64,000 nucleotides of DNA from NCBI RefSeq assembly GCF_029168945.1, contig NC_083603.1, forward strand, positions 16,058,001 through 16,122,000. The letters run 5' to 3'. The notes beneath the pieces were generated by a model. That model did not search any database, was not told where the DNA came from, and saw only the letters and a program-made list of their open reading frames with translations. Below are positions 45,227 through 59,318 of the stretch, piece by piece. Positions within the stretch are counted from its first letter, which is position 1. Every line of letters begins with the position of its first letter. Made by a program: the position numbers and the translations under genes. The DNA comes from Cannabis sativa. Lineage: Eukaryota; Streptophyta; Magnoliopsida; Rosales; Cannabaceae.

Positions 45227-47035
45227 ATGGACGCCAGGCGGACTACCAGGAGTCAGGGCAACTCCGTAGGGTCGAATCAGGGACAGGGAGCTCAGTTTCC
45301 CCCACCTGCTCGGGGCCGAGGTAGAGGTCCCCGAGGCAGGGCTCGTGGCCGGGGTAATGAAAACCCGCCACAGGCTGCCCGAGCTCCCCACTCGATCGGG
45401 GAGCCCCGAATCGGGAGTTACGGTTTGCGGAGATGCAAGCCGGATCGAAGAGCAAGACCTCGAGATTCGAGAGGTTGAGACGACGGGGTGCTCCTGCGGT
45501 TCCGGTGCCGTAGTTCCGGTGGCACCCGCCCCGCCGCCTGTGCCGAGATAGTGGTGGCGGCCCACAGATTGGAACCATTGTATGAGCGGTTCCGGAAGCA
45601 AGCACCTCCGGTATTCCTGGGAGGTCCAAATGTATCGAAAGCCGAGCAGTGGCTGACGGTGATTACCAGAATTCTGAATTTCATGGGTGTCACCGTGTGA
45701 CGAGTGGTGTGCGCCACATTTCAGTTCCAGGAGGACGCCCTGGTATGGTGGGACATGGTGTCTCAGATTCACGACGTCACCACCATGACTTGGGAGAGGT
45801 TCCAAGAACTCTTCAACGCGAAATACTATAATGAGGCGGTCAGAAGCGCCAAGAGGAAAGAGTTCGTTCACCTGACCCAGCGGGAGAACATGAGCGTCAC
45901 TGAGTATACTACTCAGTTTGACCGGTTGGCGAGGTTAGCCTCGGGAATTGTCTTGACCGACTTCGGCGGGAAGGAGAAGTATCTGGACGGGTTGAATCCC
46001 AAGATCAGGCATGACCTGATGATTACCACGGACGACAGCACCACCTATGCTCAGATGGTGGAGAAGGCACTGCGAGCTGAGGGCGCAGTGGGGTGCATGT
46101 CAGATTCAGTCAGTACTCCGGTTAGTGGCGGGGCTCCTACCCCTCCTGCATCAGGCTATAGCAGGGGGAGTAGTGGTTCGGCCATTGATCAGAGGAAGAG
46201 GGCACCCACTGCTTCCGGCGGCTCGAGTCAGAACAAGAGGTTCGGGGGAACCGAACGAGAGGGAGTCGTCCTGGTGGTGCGAGACCCGATTCTCCTATCC
46301 CGAGTGCCCTAGGCGCAAGAGGCATCATCGGGGTGAGTGCAAGGGGCGGGGATGCTTTCATTGTGGCATGCCCGGACACTTCAAGAGGGAATGTCCCCGG
46401 CTCAGACCGGAGGCACCGAGAGCTCCGGCGATACCCACTCCGAAGGGGTGTTCGCTATCACGCAGCCGATGCGGATGCCGGCCCATCGGTTGTTACGGGT
46501 CGGCTTTTTATTAACGACTCGCTTTATTCGGTCTTTGTTTGATTACGGGGCTACACATTCTTATGTGGCGGCCGAGTCTTTAGTAAGTTGGGTAGACCCT
46601 TTGATAGATATGAATCGGGGTTTGGAACCACATTACAGCGGAGAATTGGTTATCTCCAATAGGTGGATTAGGTCTATGCCGATCGGGATAGATGGTAGAG
46701 AGTTAAGCGGCGATCTGATAGAGATGAGCTTAGTCGAATTCGATATTATTTTAGGAATGGATTTCCTATCTAAATATTCGGCGAGCATTGACTGTAAGAG
46801 GAAGATGGTGGTCTTCCAACCGGAAAGTGAAGAACCGTTCGTGTTTGTGGGTTCGGTACAGGGATCTCGGATCCCGGTGATCTCGGCTATGTCAGCGAGA
46901 GAATTATTGCACGGTGGGTGCTTAGGGTTTCTGGCCGTGGTGGTGGACACCACTCGGCCAGACACCATTCGGCCAGAGGACATCAGGGTGGTTCGGGAAT
47001 TTTTGGACGTTTTTCCCGAAGAACTTCCAGGGTAA
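45227..47035 (+). pseudogene. Tekay copy 1 gag and protease (broken frame)
   Basis: Starts MDARRTTRSQGNSVGSNQG. The gag core appears in pieces (FRKQAPPVFLGGP, then ATFQFQEDALVWWDMVSQ, then RREN-type repeats), with a CCHC knuckle CFHCGMPGHFKREC and protease DYGATHSYVAAES. The frame changes several times between 45370 and 46550. Most of these breaks fall where copies 2 or 3 read CAG or CTG and copy 1 reads CGG, CCG or has an indel, so they may be sequence errors and not mutations. A TAA at 47033-47035 ends the frame before RT. Confidence 0.8.
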
Positions 47036-47157
47036 CCACCTCAGCGGGAGATTGACTTCGTGATTGACTTGGCACCAGGGGTGGATCCGGTTTCCAAAGC
47101 CCCGTATAGGATGGCTCCAAATTTGAACTTAAGGAATTAAAGATTCAGCTCCAAGGG

Positions 47158-49905
47158 TTGCTTGACATAGGGTTCATTCGGCCCAGTGTGTCACCTTGGG
47201 GAGCCCCGGTTTTGTTCGTGAAGAAGAAGGATGGATCTATGAGGATGTGCATCGACTACAGAGAGTTGAACAAGCTGACGGTGAAGAATAAATATCCATT
47301 ACCTAGGATCGATGACTTGTTCGATCAGCTTCAGGAGAAGACAGTCTTTTCTAAGATTGATCTCCGTTCGGGTTATCATCAGTTGAGAATCCGAGAGGAG
47401 GACATTCCAAAGACGGCTTTCCGCACTAGGTATGGACACTACGAGTTTCTGGTTATGTCATTCGGACTAACCAATGCTCCTGCAGCATTCATGGACCTGA
47501 TGAATAGAGTATTCAAGGATTTCCTCGATATCTGTGTGATTGTGTTTATCGACGACATCCTCGTGTACTCTCAATCAGAAGAGGAGCATGAGTTACATCT
47601 TCAGATGGTACTGCAACGACTTCGAGAACATAAGCTCTACGCCAAGTTCAAGAAATGTGAGTTCTGGTTGTCTCAGGTGTCCTTCCTAGGGCACATTGTG
47701 AGTAAAGATGGGATCAAGGTGGATCCCGGGAAGATCGAATCCGTCAGGGATTGGCCGAGACCGAAGACAGTGACAGAGATCAGAAGCTTCTTGGGATTAG
47801 CTGGGTACTACCGTAGGTTCGTGGAGGGGTTCTCCAAAATTTCAATGCCCCTAACCGAGATTACAAAGAAGAATCAGCGATTTATCTGGTCAGAAAAATG
47901 TGAAGCTAGCTTCCAGGAGCTGAAGCAGAGATTGATTACTGCTCCAGTACTAGCTTTGCCTTCGGACGAGGAGAAGTTCGTAGTCTACTGTGACGCATCC
48001 AAACAGGGTTTGGGGTGCGTATTGATGCAAGCCAATCGGGTTATCGCTTATGCCTCCCGTCAGTTAAAGGATTATGAACAGCGATACCCGACTCATGATT
48101 TAGAATTGGCCGCAGTGGTTTTTGCACTGAAGATTTGGCGGCATTACCTTTACGGGGAGAAGTGCGAGATCTATACCGACCATAAGAGTCTCAAGTATTT
48201 CTTTACACAGAAAGATTTGAACATGAGACAAAGGCGTTGGTTGGAATTAGTGAAGGATTATGATTGTGAGATCCTCTATCATCCCGGAAAAGCCAATGTA
48301 GTGGCCGATGCCCTGAGCAGAAAGGGTCCCAGGCAAGTAGCTAGCATGGTTCAGATCTCACCTCAGCTAGCAGAGGACATGGTTAGATCCAGCATTGAGT
48401 TTGTGGTAGGTCAGCTTCACAACTTAACGCTGCAATCTGATCTGTTGGAAAGAATAAAGGTTGCTCAGACGACAGATCCGGAGTTAGTGAAAATCCGAGA
48501 TGAGGTATTGGCTGGTCAAGCCAAAGACTTTTCAGTGTCAGATAGTGGGATGCTTTTGTATAAAGCCAGGGTTTGTGTCCCGAGCAGTGTGGACTTGAGA
48601 AACGAGATCTTTGAGGAGGCTCATTCTACTCCATATTCTCTGCATCCCGGCACCACCAAGATGTACCAAGATTTGAAACCGTACTTCTGGTGGAGCGGTA
48701 TGAAGAAGAATTTGGTAGAATTCGTATCGAGATGCCTCACGTGTCAGCAGATCAAGGCTGAACATCAGAGACCAGCAGGGTTGTTGCAGCCTCTAACCCT
48801 ACCAGAGTGGAAATGGGAGGATATTACGATGGATTTTGTGGTCGGGTTACCTAGGACCACGGGTATGTATGATTCCATCTGGGTAGTGGTAGACCGATTT
48901 ACGAAATCTGCTCATTTTCTGCCAGTCAGAACAACATTTACAGTGGATCAGTTGGCAGAACTGTACGTCAAAGAGATAGTGAGACTTCACGGGGTACCGA
49001 AGTCTATAGTTTCGGACAGGGATCCGAAATTCACCTCCAAATTTTGGCAGAGTTTGCAACGGGCAATGGGTACGAAGCTAAAATTCAGTACAGCATTTCA
49101 TCCTCAGACAGATGGTCAGTCCGAAAGGACAATTCAGATATTGGAGGATATGCTGAGAGCCTGTGTTATGGACTTTGAGGGTTCATGGAGTAAATATCTA
49201 CCGTTGATAGAGTTCTCTTACAACAACAGTTATCAGAGTACGATAGGGATGGCTCCCTATGAACTGTTGTACGGTAGGAAGTGCAGATCCCCTATCCACT
49301 GGGATGAGACAGGGGAGAGGAAATATTTAGGTCCAGAGTCAGTTCAGCGGACCAATGAGGCAATAGAGAAAATAAAAGCTAGAATGCTTGCCTCACAGAG
49401 CAGACAGAAGAGTTACGCAGATCCGAAACGTAGAGATGTTGAGTTCCGAGTAGGGGACCATGTGTTTTTGCGAGTGTCTCCGATGAAGGGGATTAAACGT
49501 TTCGGGAAAAGAGGCAAGTTATGCCCTAGATTTACTGGACCTTTCGAGATTCTCGAGAAAATAGGTCAAGTGGCATATCGGTTAGCATTGCCTCCAGCCT
49601 TATCAGCAGTGCACAACGTATTCCATGTCTCAATGTTGAGAAAATACGTTTCAGACCCCTCTCATATACTCAGTTATGAGAGTCTTCAGCTTCAGCCAGA
49701 CATGTCATATGAGGAACAGCCAGTGCAGATCCTGGATAGAAAGGATAAAGTCCTTCGGAATAAGACCATAGCGTTGGTCAAGGTTCTCTGGAGGAACAGT
49801 AAGGTGGAAGAAGCCACCTGGGAGCTAGAGTCAGATATGAGAGCTCAATATCCAGAGTTATTCAGGTTAGATTTCGGGGACGAAATCCTTTTAAGGGGGG
49901 AATAG
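47158..49905 (+). CDS. Tekay copy 1 pol: RT, RNase H, integrase, chromodomain (915 aa)
   Basis: A long open frame beginning at the first ATG ([10 protein letters not shown]); the true polyprotein would start earlier but is cut off by a frame change near 47130. RT has [16 protein letters not shown] and the catalytic FIDD with D132 and D133. RNase H starts with D279 in [10 protein letters not shown]. Integrase has the zinc site ending C526 and C529 and a catalytic D559, D620, E656 set with normal D35E spacing. The tail ([17 protein letters not shown]) is a chromodomain-like module that targets integration to heterochromatin in this clade. It ends directly at the purine tract and LTR 2. Confidence 0.9.
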   Translation: MLDIGFIRPSVSPWGAPVLFVKKKDGSMRMCIDYRELNKLTVKNKYPLPRIDDLFDQLQEKTVFSKIDLRSGYHQLRIREEDIPKTAFRTRYGHYEFLVMSFGLTNAPAAFMDLMNRVFKDFLDICVIVFIDDILVYSQSEEEHELHLQMVLQRLREHKLYAKFKKCEFWLSQVSFLGHIVSKDGIKVDPGKIESVRDWPRPKTVTEIRSFLGLAGYYRRFVEGFSKISMPLTEITKKNQRFIWSEKCEASFQELKQRLITAPVLALPSDEEKFVVYCDASKQGLGCVLMQANRVIAYASRQLKDYEQRYPTHDLELAAVVFALKIWRHYLYGEKCEIYTDHKSLKYFFTQKDLNMRQRRWLELVKDYDCEILYHPGKANVVADALSRKGPRQVASMVQISPQLAEDMVRSSIEFVVGQLHNLTLQSDLLERIKVAQTTDPELVKIRDEVLAGQAKDFSVSDSGMLLYKARVCVPSSVDLRNEIFEEAHSTPYSLHPGTTKMYQDLKPYFWWSGMKKNLVEFVSRCLTCQQIKAEHQRPAGLLQPLTLPEWKWEDITMDFVVGLPRTTGMYDSIWVVVDRFTKSAHFLPVRTTFTVDQLAELYVKEIVRLHGVPKSIVSDRDPKFTSKFWQSLQRAMGTKLKFSTAFHPQTDGQSERTIQILEDMLRACVMDFEGSWSKYLPLIEFSYNNSYQSTIGMAPYELLYGRKCRSPIHWDETGERKYLGPESVQRTNEAIEKIKARMLASQSRQKSYADPKRRDVEFRVGDHVFLRVSPMKGIKRFGKRGKLCPRFTGPFEILEKIGQVAYRLALPPALSAVHNVFHVSMLRKYVSDPSHILSYESLQLQPDMSYEEQPVQILDRKDKVLRNKTIALVKVLWRNSKVEEATWELESDMRAQYPELFRLDFGDEILLRGE

Positions 49906-49906
49906 T

Positions 49907-52151
49907 TGTAAAGCCCGCTTAGTTAATTTGGAAATTAGCAGTTGTTTATGTTTAATCATGAAATTATTTATAGCCATTTAAATAATTTATTATGGATATT
50001 TATGGAATTCAGATATGCATGAGTATGTTATCAGTAGTTTTTATATTTCGCATTTCCGGTGTCCGGTATTTTGGAACTCGGCGTTTGGCTCAGTAGAAAT
50101 CACAACTTAGTATGTTAGTAATTTGGGGACGGGTTTAGACATTGGGAATGTCGGGAATGGCCGGGAATTTAGAATGTCCCAAAAATACCCCTTTAGTATG
50201 ATTTATGTGATTTTATGGTGGAGGGGCAAAATGGTCTTTTTGCCCCATTAGTATTGTGTCTTATGTGATTTATTATATGGAAATTAAATGTTATTTTAAT
50301 TTTATACTTGGCTGAAATGTTTATTGCTTATAGTCATTCAATTTCCCTTTTTAGCAAAAAAATCACTAAGTTAGAAAAAAGAAAGAAAATTTCCAATTTC
50401 ACTCAAAACTCTCTCTCTCTCTTTTCCTCTCTCTCTCTCGAGTTTGTGCATGTGGGTGCAAAGGGGGTGGATTTTTGCTTGATTCTCTAGTGAATTCTCA
50501 TCCATAGCTAAGCAATCTTCAAGCTAGGTTAGCTCCTTTAATTTTCTCTTGAATTTTGATGAAAAATGATGATTCTTGCATGAGTTTTTAGTTGATTTTG
50601 CTGCTGTGTTTTTGTGGTTAATTTGTGTGATTCAAAGCATGATTATTGATGTTAAATTGGGTTGTTTGAAGCATGATTAGTTAGGTTGTGCAAGCTTTTA
50701 GTTTTTATGTGAAAAAGTATGAATTTTGGAAGGAAAATGTTGTGATTATATTACGTATTTATTTGTTGTTGTTCTTGTTAGTTTACGGAGGTGATATTAT
50801 GCTTAGTTATGTAGAATTAAGTTGGTTTGCATCTTGGTTTAGGTGGTTTGCTCAAGCTTGAGTTTGGAACTCAAAGCTTGAGCTCCAATGGCAAATTTTG
50901 TATCTGTGGTTTCTGGGTAGGTTTGATGCCTTGGATTTGTTCTTTAGGGTGTTTAGAACAGGTCTGGAAAGTTTGGGACCAATTGGGGTTAAATTGGTCG
51001 AGTTATGGAATTTTTGGTTGCTGCCTGCGAGGAACCGGAATTCCGGTTGAGCATCCGGAATTCCGGATGGGGGTTCAGAAATTCCCAGAACCGGAATTAG
51101 GTTGGGCAGCCGATCTGTAGGTTGGGGGATTTTTCAGAACTCTAGTTTTCCTCGTTTTTGGGTTTTTAGGGGTATTGCCATGCTTTTTATCGATAGGGAA
51201 ACTTTTAGTTTCGAGTTTTAGTCCCCGGGAAGTGATTTAGCGTGTCACTTATAGCGTTGTGATTTTTATGGTTTAGGAGCCGATGTCCGCCGTTCGGCTT
51301 CGGTTCCGGTCGGGTTGGCCAAGCACACACGAAATCGGAATCCGGGTAAGATTAGTATAACGGTATGCATATGTAGATTACATGTTTAGCGTGCATGTAG
51401 GAAGCCTGCTAGATTACATTAGATATGTATTTAGGCTTCGAACCATCCAACCACTGTCACGTCGGTACGAAATTTGGAGTATGACCGACGGCGGAGTATG
51501 ACCGGTTCGGCCGATCAGTGACACTTGGTTGGTGGTTCGGTCTTATTGACCTATCCCGTCGGTACGAGTGGAGTATGACCGGCGGCGGAGTATGACCGGT
51601 TCGGCCGATCGGAGGATACTTGTCAATAGTACCGAGTCCACGAACGTTCAAAACTCAGTACCATGTTGGACATGGCAGTAGTGCTCAGTACCATGTTGGA
51701 CATGGCAGTAGCGGGACACAGTATCGTGTTGGACACGGCAGTCAGTTTTATGTATGATATTATTATGCTTTTCTTGCGAGTACGTCGACTCACGGTTTAT
51801 GTTCATGTGTAGGTAAAGGCAAGGCGATTCTTGATGGACCGTGAGCGAGCTTATGAGATTGTACATGTCGGGGCGGTTAGGCTGGAGCGTACGATCCTCG
51901 GGACGACAAGGTGAGATTTTTGTAATCGTCGTTAGACGACTTTCATTTTGATGTAAAAGTTAATCAGTTAAAACTTTTGTAAATATTTTTATAAATCGGG
52001 ATCCCGAGACTTTTGTCAAATGGTTTATAAGTTTAATGAAAAAGCAAAATTTGAATTAATCACGTTTTTCCATAAACCTCGTTGATTAGCAACGAGCTGC
52101 ACAGTATGTTTAAAAATCACGTAATACGCCTAAGATAGTTAGGGCGTTACA
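49907..52151 (+). repeat. Tekay LTR 2
   Basis: 2245 bp, shared between copies 1 and 2. It differs from LTR 1 chiefly at CAG, CTG and CCG sites, for example near 50438, 50750-50765 and 51090-51125. Confidence 0.93.
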
Positions 52152-52431
52152 ATTTGGTATCAGAGCCGCGGGTTGTCTTAGAAGATCGTCACGACATGTA
52201 CAATCATCATCAGCAGTTAGCTCGGTTCACGGTTCAGTAAGCCTTTATTGCTTTAGTAGTTTATTTTATTCAGTTATGAAAAAGAAAAGCCTGTTAGGAA
52301 GCATGTTAGTAGCTTGATAGTAGAATAGGCGCATGTTTCATTTCTAATTTCCAAATTAAGCGGCATCAGTAAGCTCGCCTTGAATACGACCTGATATGCC
52401 AACTCTTGGTTTCGCAGGCGGTTCTAACTAG

Positions 52432-54235
52432 ATGGACGCCAGGCGGACTACCAGGAGTCAGGGCAACTCCGTAGGGTCGAATCAGGGACAGGGAGCTCGG
52501 TTCCCCCACTGCTCGGGGCCGAGGTAGAGGTCCCCGAGGCGGGGGCTCGTGGCGGGGTAATGAAAACCCGCCACGGGCTGCCCGAGCTCCCCGGCCGATC
52601 GGGGAGCCCGGCCCGGGAGTTACGGTTTGCGGAGATGCAAGCCGGATCGAAGAGCAAGACCTCGAGATTCGTAGGTTGAGACGAGCGGGGTGCTCCTGCG
52701 GTTCCGGTGCCGTAGTTCCGGTGGCACACCCTCTTTGCCCGAGCCGAGATAGTGGTGGCGGCCCACAGATTGGAACCATTGTATGAGCGGTTCCGGAAGC
52801 AAGCACCTCCGGTATTCCTGGGAGGTCCAGATGTATCGAAAGCCGAGCAGTGGCTGACGGTGATTACCGAGTCGAATTTCATGGGTGTCACCGGTAATGA
52901 CAGAGTGGTGTGCGCCACATTTCAGTTCCAGGAGGACGCCCTGGTATGGTGGGACATGGTGTCTCAGATTCACGACGTCACCACCATGACTTGGGAGAGG
53001 TTCCAAGAACTCTTCAACGCGAAATACTATAATGAGGCGGTCAGAAGCGCCAAGAGGAAAGAGTTCGTTCACCTGACCCAGCGGGAGAACATGAGCGTCA
53101 CTGAGTATACTACTCGGTTGTGGGTTGGCGAGGTTAGCCTCGGGAATTGTGCCGACCGACTTCGGCGGGGAAGGAGAAGTATCCTGGACGGGTTGAATCC
53201 CAAGATCGGGCATGACACGATGATTACCACGGACGACGGCACCACCTATGCTCGGATGGTGGAGAAGGCCTTTGCGGCGAGGGCGCAGTGGGGTGCATGT
53301 CAGATTCAGTCAGTACTCCGGTTAGTGGCGGGGCTCCTACCCCTCCTGCATCAGGCTATAGCAGGGGGAGTAGTGGTTCGGCCATTGATCAGAGGAAGAG
53401 GGCACCCACCGCTTCGGCGGCTCGAGTCGAACAAGAGGTTCGGGGGAACCGAACGAGAGGAGTCGTCCTGGTGGTACTGAGACCCGATTCTCCTATCCCG
53501 AGTGCCCTAGCTGCAAGAGGCATCATCGGGGTGAGTGCAAGGGGCAGGGATGCTTTCATTGTGGCATGCCCGGACACTTCAAGAGGGAATGTCCCCAGCT
53601 CCGACCAGAGGCACCGAGAGCTCCAGCGATACCCACTCCAGCCAGGGTGTTCGCTATCACGCAGGCTGATGCAGATGCCAGCCCATCAGTTGTTACAGGT
53701 CAGCTTTTTATTAACGACTCGCTTTATTCGGTCTTTGTTTGATTCGGGGCTACACATTCTTATGTGGCGGCCGAGTCTTTAGTAAGTTGGGTAGACCCTT
53801 TGATAGCTATGAATCAGGGTTTGGAACCACCGTTACAGCGGAGAATTGGTTATCTCCAATAGGTGGATTAGGTCTATGCCGATCAGGATAGATGGTAGAG
53901 AGTTAAGCGCTGATCTGATAGAGATGAGCTTAGTCGAATTCGATATTATTTTAGGAATGGATTTCCTATCTAAATATTCGGCGAGCATTGACTGTAAGAG
54001 GAAGATGGTGGTCTTCCAACCGGAAAGTGAAGAACCGTTCGTGTTTGTGGGTTCGGTACAGGGATCTCGGATCCCGGTGATCTCGGCTATGTCAGCGAGA
54101 GAATTATTGCACGGTGGGTGCTTAGGGTTTCTGGCCGTGGTGGTGGACACCACTCGGCCAGACACCATTCGGCCAGAGGACATCAGGGTGGTTCGGGAAT
54201 TTTTGGACGTTTTTCCCGAAGAACTTCCAGGGTAA
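52432..54235 (+). pseudogene. Tekay copy 2 gag and protease (broken frame)
   Basis: Same order as copy 1, with a longer open piece at about 52752-53480. The protease reads FDSG and then loses frame one codon later. Here the segment 53500-53720 retains CAG and CTG where copy 1 has CGG or CCG, so this copy appears the better one in that patch and the worse one in 52480-53480. It ends at the same TAA before RT as copy 1. Confidence 0.8.
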
Positions 54236-54240
54236 CCACC

Positions 54241-57091
54241 TCAGCGGGAGATTGACTTCGTGATTGACTTGGCACCAGGGGTGGATCCGGTTTCCAAAGC
54301 CCCGTATAGGATGGCTCCGGTGAACTTAAGGAATTAAAGATTCGGCTCCAAGGGTTGCTTGACATAGGGTTCATTCGGCCCGGTGTGTCACCTTGGGGAG
54401 CCCGGTTTTGTTCGTGAAGAAGAAGGATGGATCTATGAGGATGTGCATCGACTACAGAGAGTTGAACAAGCTGACGGTGAAGAATAAATATCCATTACCT
54501 AGGATCGATGACTTGTTCGATCAGCTTCAGGAGAAGACAGTCTTTTCTAAGATTGATCTCCGTTCGGGTTATCATCAGTTGAGAATCCGAGAGGAGGACA
54601 TTCCAAAGACGGCTTTCCGCACTAGGTATGGACACTACGAGTTTCTGGTTATGTCATTCGGACTAACCAATGCTCCTGCAGCATTCATGGACCTGATGAA
54701 TAGAGTATTCAAGGATTTCCTCGATATCTGTGTGATTGTGTTTATCGACGACATCCTCGTGTACTCTCAATCAGAAGAGGAGCATGAGTTACATCTTCAG
54801 ATGGTACTGCAACGACTTCGAGAACATAAGCTCTACGCCAAGTTCAAGAAATGTGAGTTCTGGTTGTCTCAGGTGTCCTTCCTAGGGCACATTGTGAGTA
54901 AAGATGGGATCAAGGTGGATCCGGGAAGATCGAATCCGTCGGGGATTGGCCGAGACCGAAGACGGTGACGGAGATCGAAGCTTCTTGGGATTAGGCGGGT
55001 ACTACCGTAGGTTCGTGGAGGGGTTCTCCAAAATTTCAATGCCCCTAACCGAGCTTACAAAGAAGAATCGGCGATTTATGCGAGTCAGATAAATGTGAAG
55101 CTAGCGTCCAGGAGCTGAAGCAGAGATTGATTACTGCTCCAGTACTAGCTTTGCCTTCGGACGAGGAGAAGTTCGTAGTCTACTGTGACGCATCCAAACA
55201 GGGTTTGGGGTGCGTATTGATGCAAGCCAATCGGGTTATCGCTTATGCCTCCCGTCAGTTAAAGGATTATGAACAGCGATACCCGACTCATGATTTAGAA
55301 TTGGCCGCAGTGGTTTTTGCACTGAAGATTTGGCGGCATTACCTTTACGGGGAGAAGTGCGAGATCTATACCGAGCCATAAGAGTCTCGAAGTATTTCTT
55401 TACACGTAAAGATTTGAACATGAGACAAAGGCGTTGGTTGGAATTAGTGAAGGATTATGATTGTGAGATCCTCTATCATCCCGAAAAGCCAATGTAGTGG
55501 CCGATGCCCCTGAGCAGAAGGGTCCCAAGCAAGTAGCTAGCATGGTTCAGATCTCACCTCAGCTAGCAGAGGACATGGTTAGATCCAGCATTGAGTTTGT
55601 GGTAGGTCAGCTTCACAACTTAACGCTGCAATCTGATCTGTTGGAAAGAATAAAGGTTGCTCAGACGACAGATCCGGAGTTAGTGAAAATCCGAGATGAG
55701 GTATTGGCTGGTCAAGCCAAAGACTTTTCAGTGTCAGATAGTGGGATGCTTTTGTATAAAGCCAGGGTTTGTGTCCCGAGCAGTGTGGACTTGAGAAACG
55801 AGATCTTTGAGGAGGCTCATTCTACTCCATATTCTACGCATCCCGGCACCACCAAGATGTACCAAGATTTGAAACCGTACTTCGGTGGAGCGGTATGAAG
55901 AAGAATTTGGTAGAATTCGTATCGAGATGCCTCACGTGTCGGCGGATCAAGGCTGAACATCGAGACCAGCGGGGTTGTTGCGGCCTCTAACCCTACCGAG
56001 TGGAAATGGGAGGATATTACGATGGATTTTGTGGTCGGGTTACCTAGGACCACGGGTATGTATGATTCCATATGGGTAGTGGTAGACCGATTTACGAAAT
56101 CTGCTCATTTTACGCGCCGAACAACATTTACGGTGGATCGGTTGGCGACCGTACGTCAAAGAGATAGTGAGACTTCACGGGGTACCGAAGTCTATAGTTT
56201 CGGACGGGGATCCGAAATTCACCTCCAAATTTTGGCGAGTTTGCAACGGGCAATGGGTACGAAGCTAAAATTCGGTACGGCATTTCATCCTCGGACGGAT
56301 GGTCGGTCAGAAAGGACAATTCGGATATTGGAGGATATGCCGAGAGCTGTGTTATGGACTTTGAGGGTTCATGGAGTAAATATCTACCGTTGATAGAGTT
56401 CTCTTACAACAACGGATTATCGAGTACGATAGGGATGGCTCCCTATGAACCGTTGTACGGTAGGAAGTGCGGATCCCCTATCCTTTGGGATGAGACGGGG
56501 GAGAGGAAATATTTAGGTCCGAGTCGGTTCGGCGGACCAATGAGGCAATAGAGAAAATAAAAGCTAGAATGCTTGCCTCACGGAAGCGGACAGAAGAGTT
56601 ACGCAGATCCGAAACGTAGAGATGTTGAGTTCCGAGTAGGGGACCATGTGTTTTTGCGAGTGTCTCCGATGAAGGGGATTAAACGTTTCGGGAAAAGAGG
56701 CAAGTTATGCCCTAGATTTACTGGACCTTTCGAGATTCTCGAGAAAATAGGTCAAGTGGCATATCGGTTAGCATTGCCTCCAGCCTTATCAGCAGTGCAC
56801 AACGTATTCCATGTCTCAATGTTGAGAAAATACGTTTCAGACCCCTCTCATATACTCAGTTATGAGAGTCTTCAGCTTCAGCCAGACATGTCATATGAGG
56901 AACAGCCAGTGCAGATCCTGGATAGAAAGGATAAAGTCCTTCGGAATAAGACCATAGCGTTGGTCAAGGTTCTCTGGAGGAACAGTAAGGTGGAAGAAGC
57001 CACCTGGGAGCTAGAGTCAGATATGAGAGCTCAATATCCAGAGTTATTCAGGTTAGATTTCGGGGACGAAATCCTTTTAAGGGGGGAATAG
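54241..57091 (+). pseudogene. Tekay copy 2 pol (fragmented)
   Basis: RT is open at 54393-54968 with FIDD intact. RNase H (55127-55381), the integrase zinc region (to about 55898), integrase core pieces (56022-56551) and the chromodomain tail (56573-57091) are in different frames. Where frames are not broken the sequence equals copy 1. The breaks coincide with altered CAG and CTG sites, above all in 54920-55090, 55370-55510 and 55880-56590. Confidence 0.85.
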
Positions 57092-57092
57092 T

Positions 57093-59318
57093 TGTAAAGC
57101 CCGCTTAGTTAATTTGGAAATTAGCGATTGTTTATGTTTAATCATGAAATTATTTATAGCCATTTAAATAATTTATTATGGATATTTATGGAATTCAGAT
57201 ATGCATGAGTATGTTATCAGTAGTTTTTATATTTCGCATTTCCGGTGTCCGGTATTTTGGAACTCGGCGTTTGGCTCAGTAGAAATCACAACTTAGTATG
57301 TTAGTAATTTGGGGACGGGTTTAGACATTGGGAATGTCGGGAATGGCCGGGAATTTAGAATGTCCCAAAAATACCCCTTTAGTATGATTTATGTGATTTT
57401 ATGGTGGAGGGGCAAAATGGTCTTTTTGCCCCATTAGTATTGTGTCTTATGTGATTTATTATATGGAAATTAAATGTTATTTTAATTTTATACTTGGCTG
57501 AAATGTTTATTGCTTATAGTCATTCAATTTCCCTTTTTAGCAAAAAAATCACTAAGTTAGAAAAAAGAAAGAAAATTTCCAATTTCACTCAAAACTCTCT
57601 CTCTCTCTTTTCCTCTCTCTCTCTCGGCTGTGCATGTGGGTGCAAAGGGGGTGGATTTTTGCTTGATTCTCTAGTGAATTCTCATCCATAGCTAAGCAAT
57701 CTTCAAGCTAGGTTAGCTCCTTTAATTTTCTCTTGAATTTTGATGAAAAATGATGATTCTTGCATGAGTTTTTAGTTGATTTTGTCTTTGTGTTTTTGTG
57801 GTTAATTTGTGTGATTCAAAGCATGATTATTGATGTTAAATTGGGTTGTTTGAAGCATGATTAGTTAGGTTGTGCAAGCTTTTAGTTTTTATGTGAAAAA
57901 GTATGAATTTTGGAAGGAAAATGTTGTGATTATATTCTGTGTTGTTGTCTTGTTGTTCTTGTTAGTTTACGGAGGTGATATTATGCTTAGTTATGTAGAA
58001 TTAAGTTGGTTTGCATGCGGTTTAGGTGGTTTGCTCAAGCTTGAGTTTGGAACTCAAAGCTTGAGCTCCAATGGCAAATTTTGTATCTGTGGTTTCTGGG
58101 TAGGTTTGATGCCTTGGATTTGTTCTTTAGGGTGTTTAGAACAGGTCTGGAAAGTTTGGGACCAATTGGGGTTAAATTGGTCGAGTTATGGAATTTTTGG
58201 TTGCTGCCTGCGAGGAACCGGAATTCGGTTGAGCATCCGGAATTCGGATGGGGGTTCGAAAATTCCCGAACCGGAATTCGGTTGGGCAAGCCGTCTGTAG
58301 GTTGGGGGATTTTTCGAACTCTAGTTTTCCTCGTTTTTGGGTTTTTAGGGGTATTGCCATGCTTTTTATCGATAGGGAAACTTTTAGTTTCGAGTTTTAG
58401 TCCGGGAAGTGATTTAGCGTGTCACTTATAGCGTTGTGATTTTTATGGTTTAGGAGCCGATGTCCGCCGTTCGGCTTCGGTCGGGTTGGGCACACACGAA
58501 ATCGGAATCCGGGTAAGATTAGTATAACGGTATGCATATGTAGATTACATGTTTAGCGTGCATGTAGGAAGCACCGCTAGATTACATTAGATATGTATTT
58601 AGGCTTCGAACCATCCAACCCCGTCACGTCGGTACGAGTGGAGTATGACCAAGACGGAGTATGACCAGGTTCGGCCGTCAGCCGACACTTGGTTGGTGGT
58701 TCGATCTTATTGACCTATCCCGTCGGTACGAGTGGAGTATGACCGACGGCGGAGTATGACCGGTTCGACCGATCGGGAGGATACTTGTCAATAGTACGGG
58801 TCCCCGAACGTTCAAAACTCGGTACCATGTTGGACATGGCGGTAGTGCTCGGTACCATGTTGGACATGGCGATGGCGGGACACGGTATCGTGTTGGACAC
58901 GGCGATCGGTTTTATGTATGATATTATTATGCTTTTCTTACTGAGTCTGTCGACTCACAGTTTATGTTCATGTGTAGGTAAAGGCAAGGCAGTTGCTGAT
59001 GGATCGTGAGCGAGCTTATGAGATTGTACATGTCGGGGCGGTTAGGCCTGGAGCGTACGATCCTCGGGACAGCAAGGCTGAGATTTTTGTAACTGTCGTT
59101 AGACGACTTTCATTTTGATGTAAAAGTTAATCAGTTAAAACTTTTGTAAATATTTTTATAAATCGGGATCCCGAGACTTTTGTCAAATGGTTTATAAGTT
59201 TAATGAAAAAGCAAAATTTGAATTAATCACGTTTTTCCATAAACCTCGTTGATTAGCAACGAGCTGCACAGTATGTTTAAAAATCACGTAATACGCCTAA
59301 GATAGTTAGGGCGTTACA
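57093..59318 (+). repeat. Tekay LTR 3
   Basis: 2226 bp. Shorter than LTRs 1 and 2 through small losses at CCGG, CAG and CTG sites between 57780 and 58900. Confidence 0.92.

Noticed and set aside
45161..45871. Long minus-strand frame of 236 codons opposite Tekay gag
   Set aside because: It is a shadow of the GC-rich gag region. It has no family motif, and the plus strand carries the real gag blocks.
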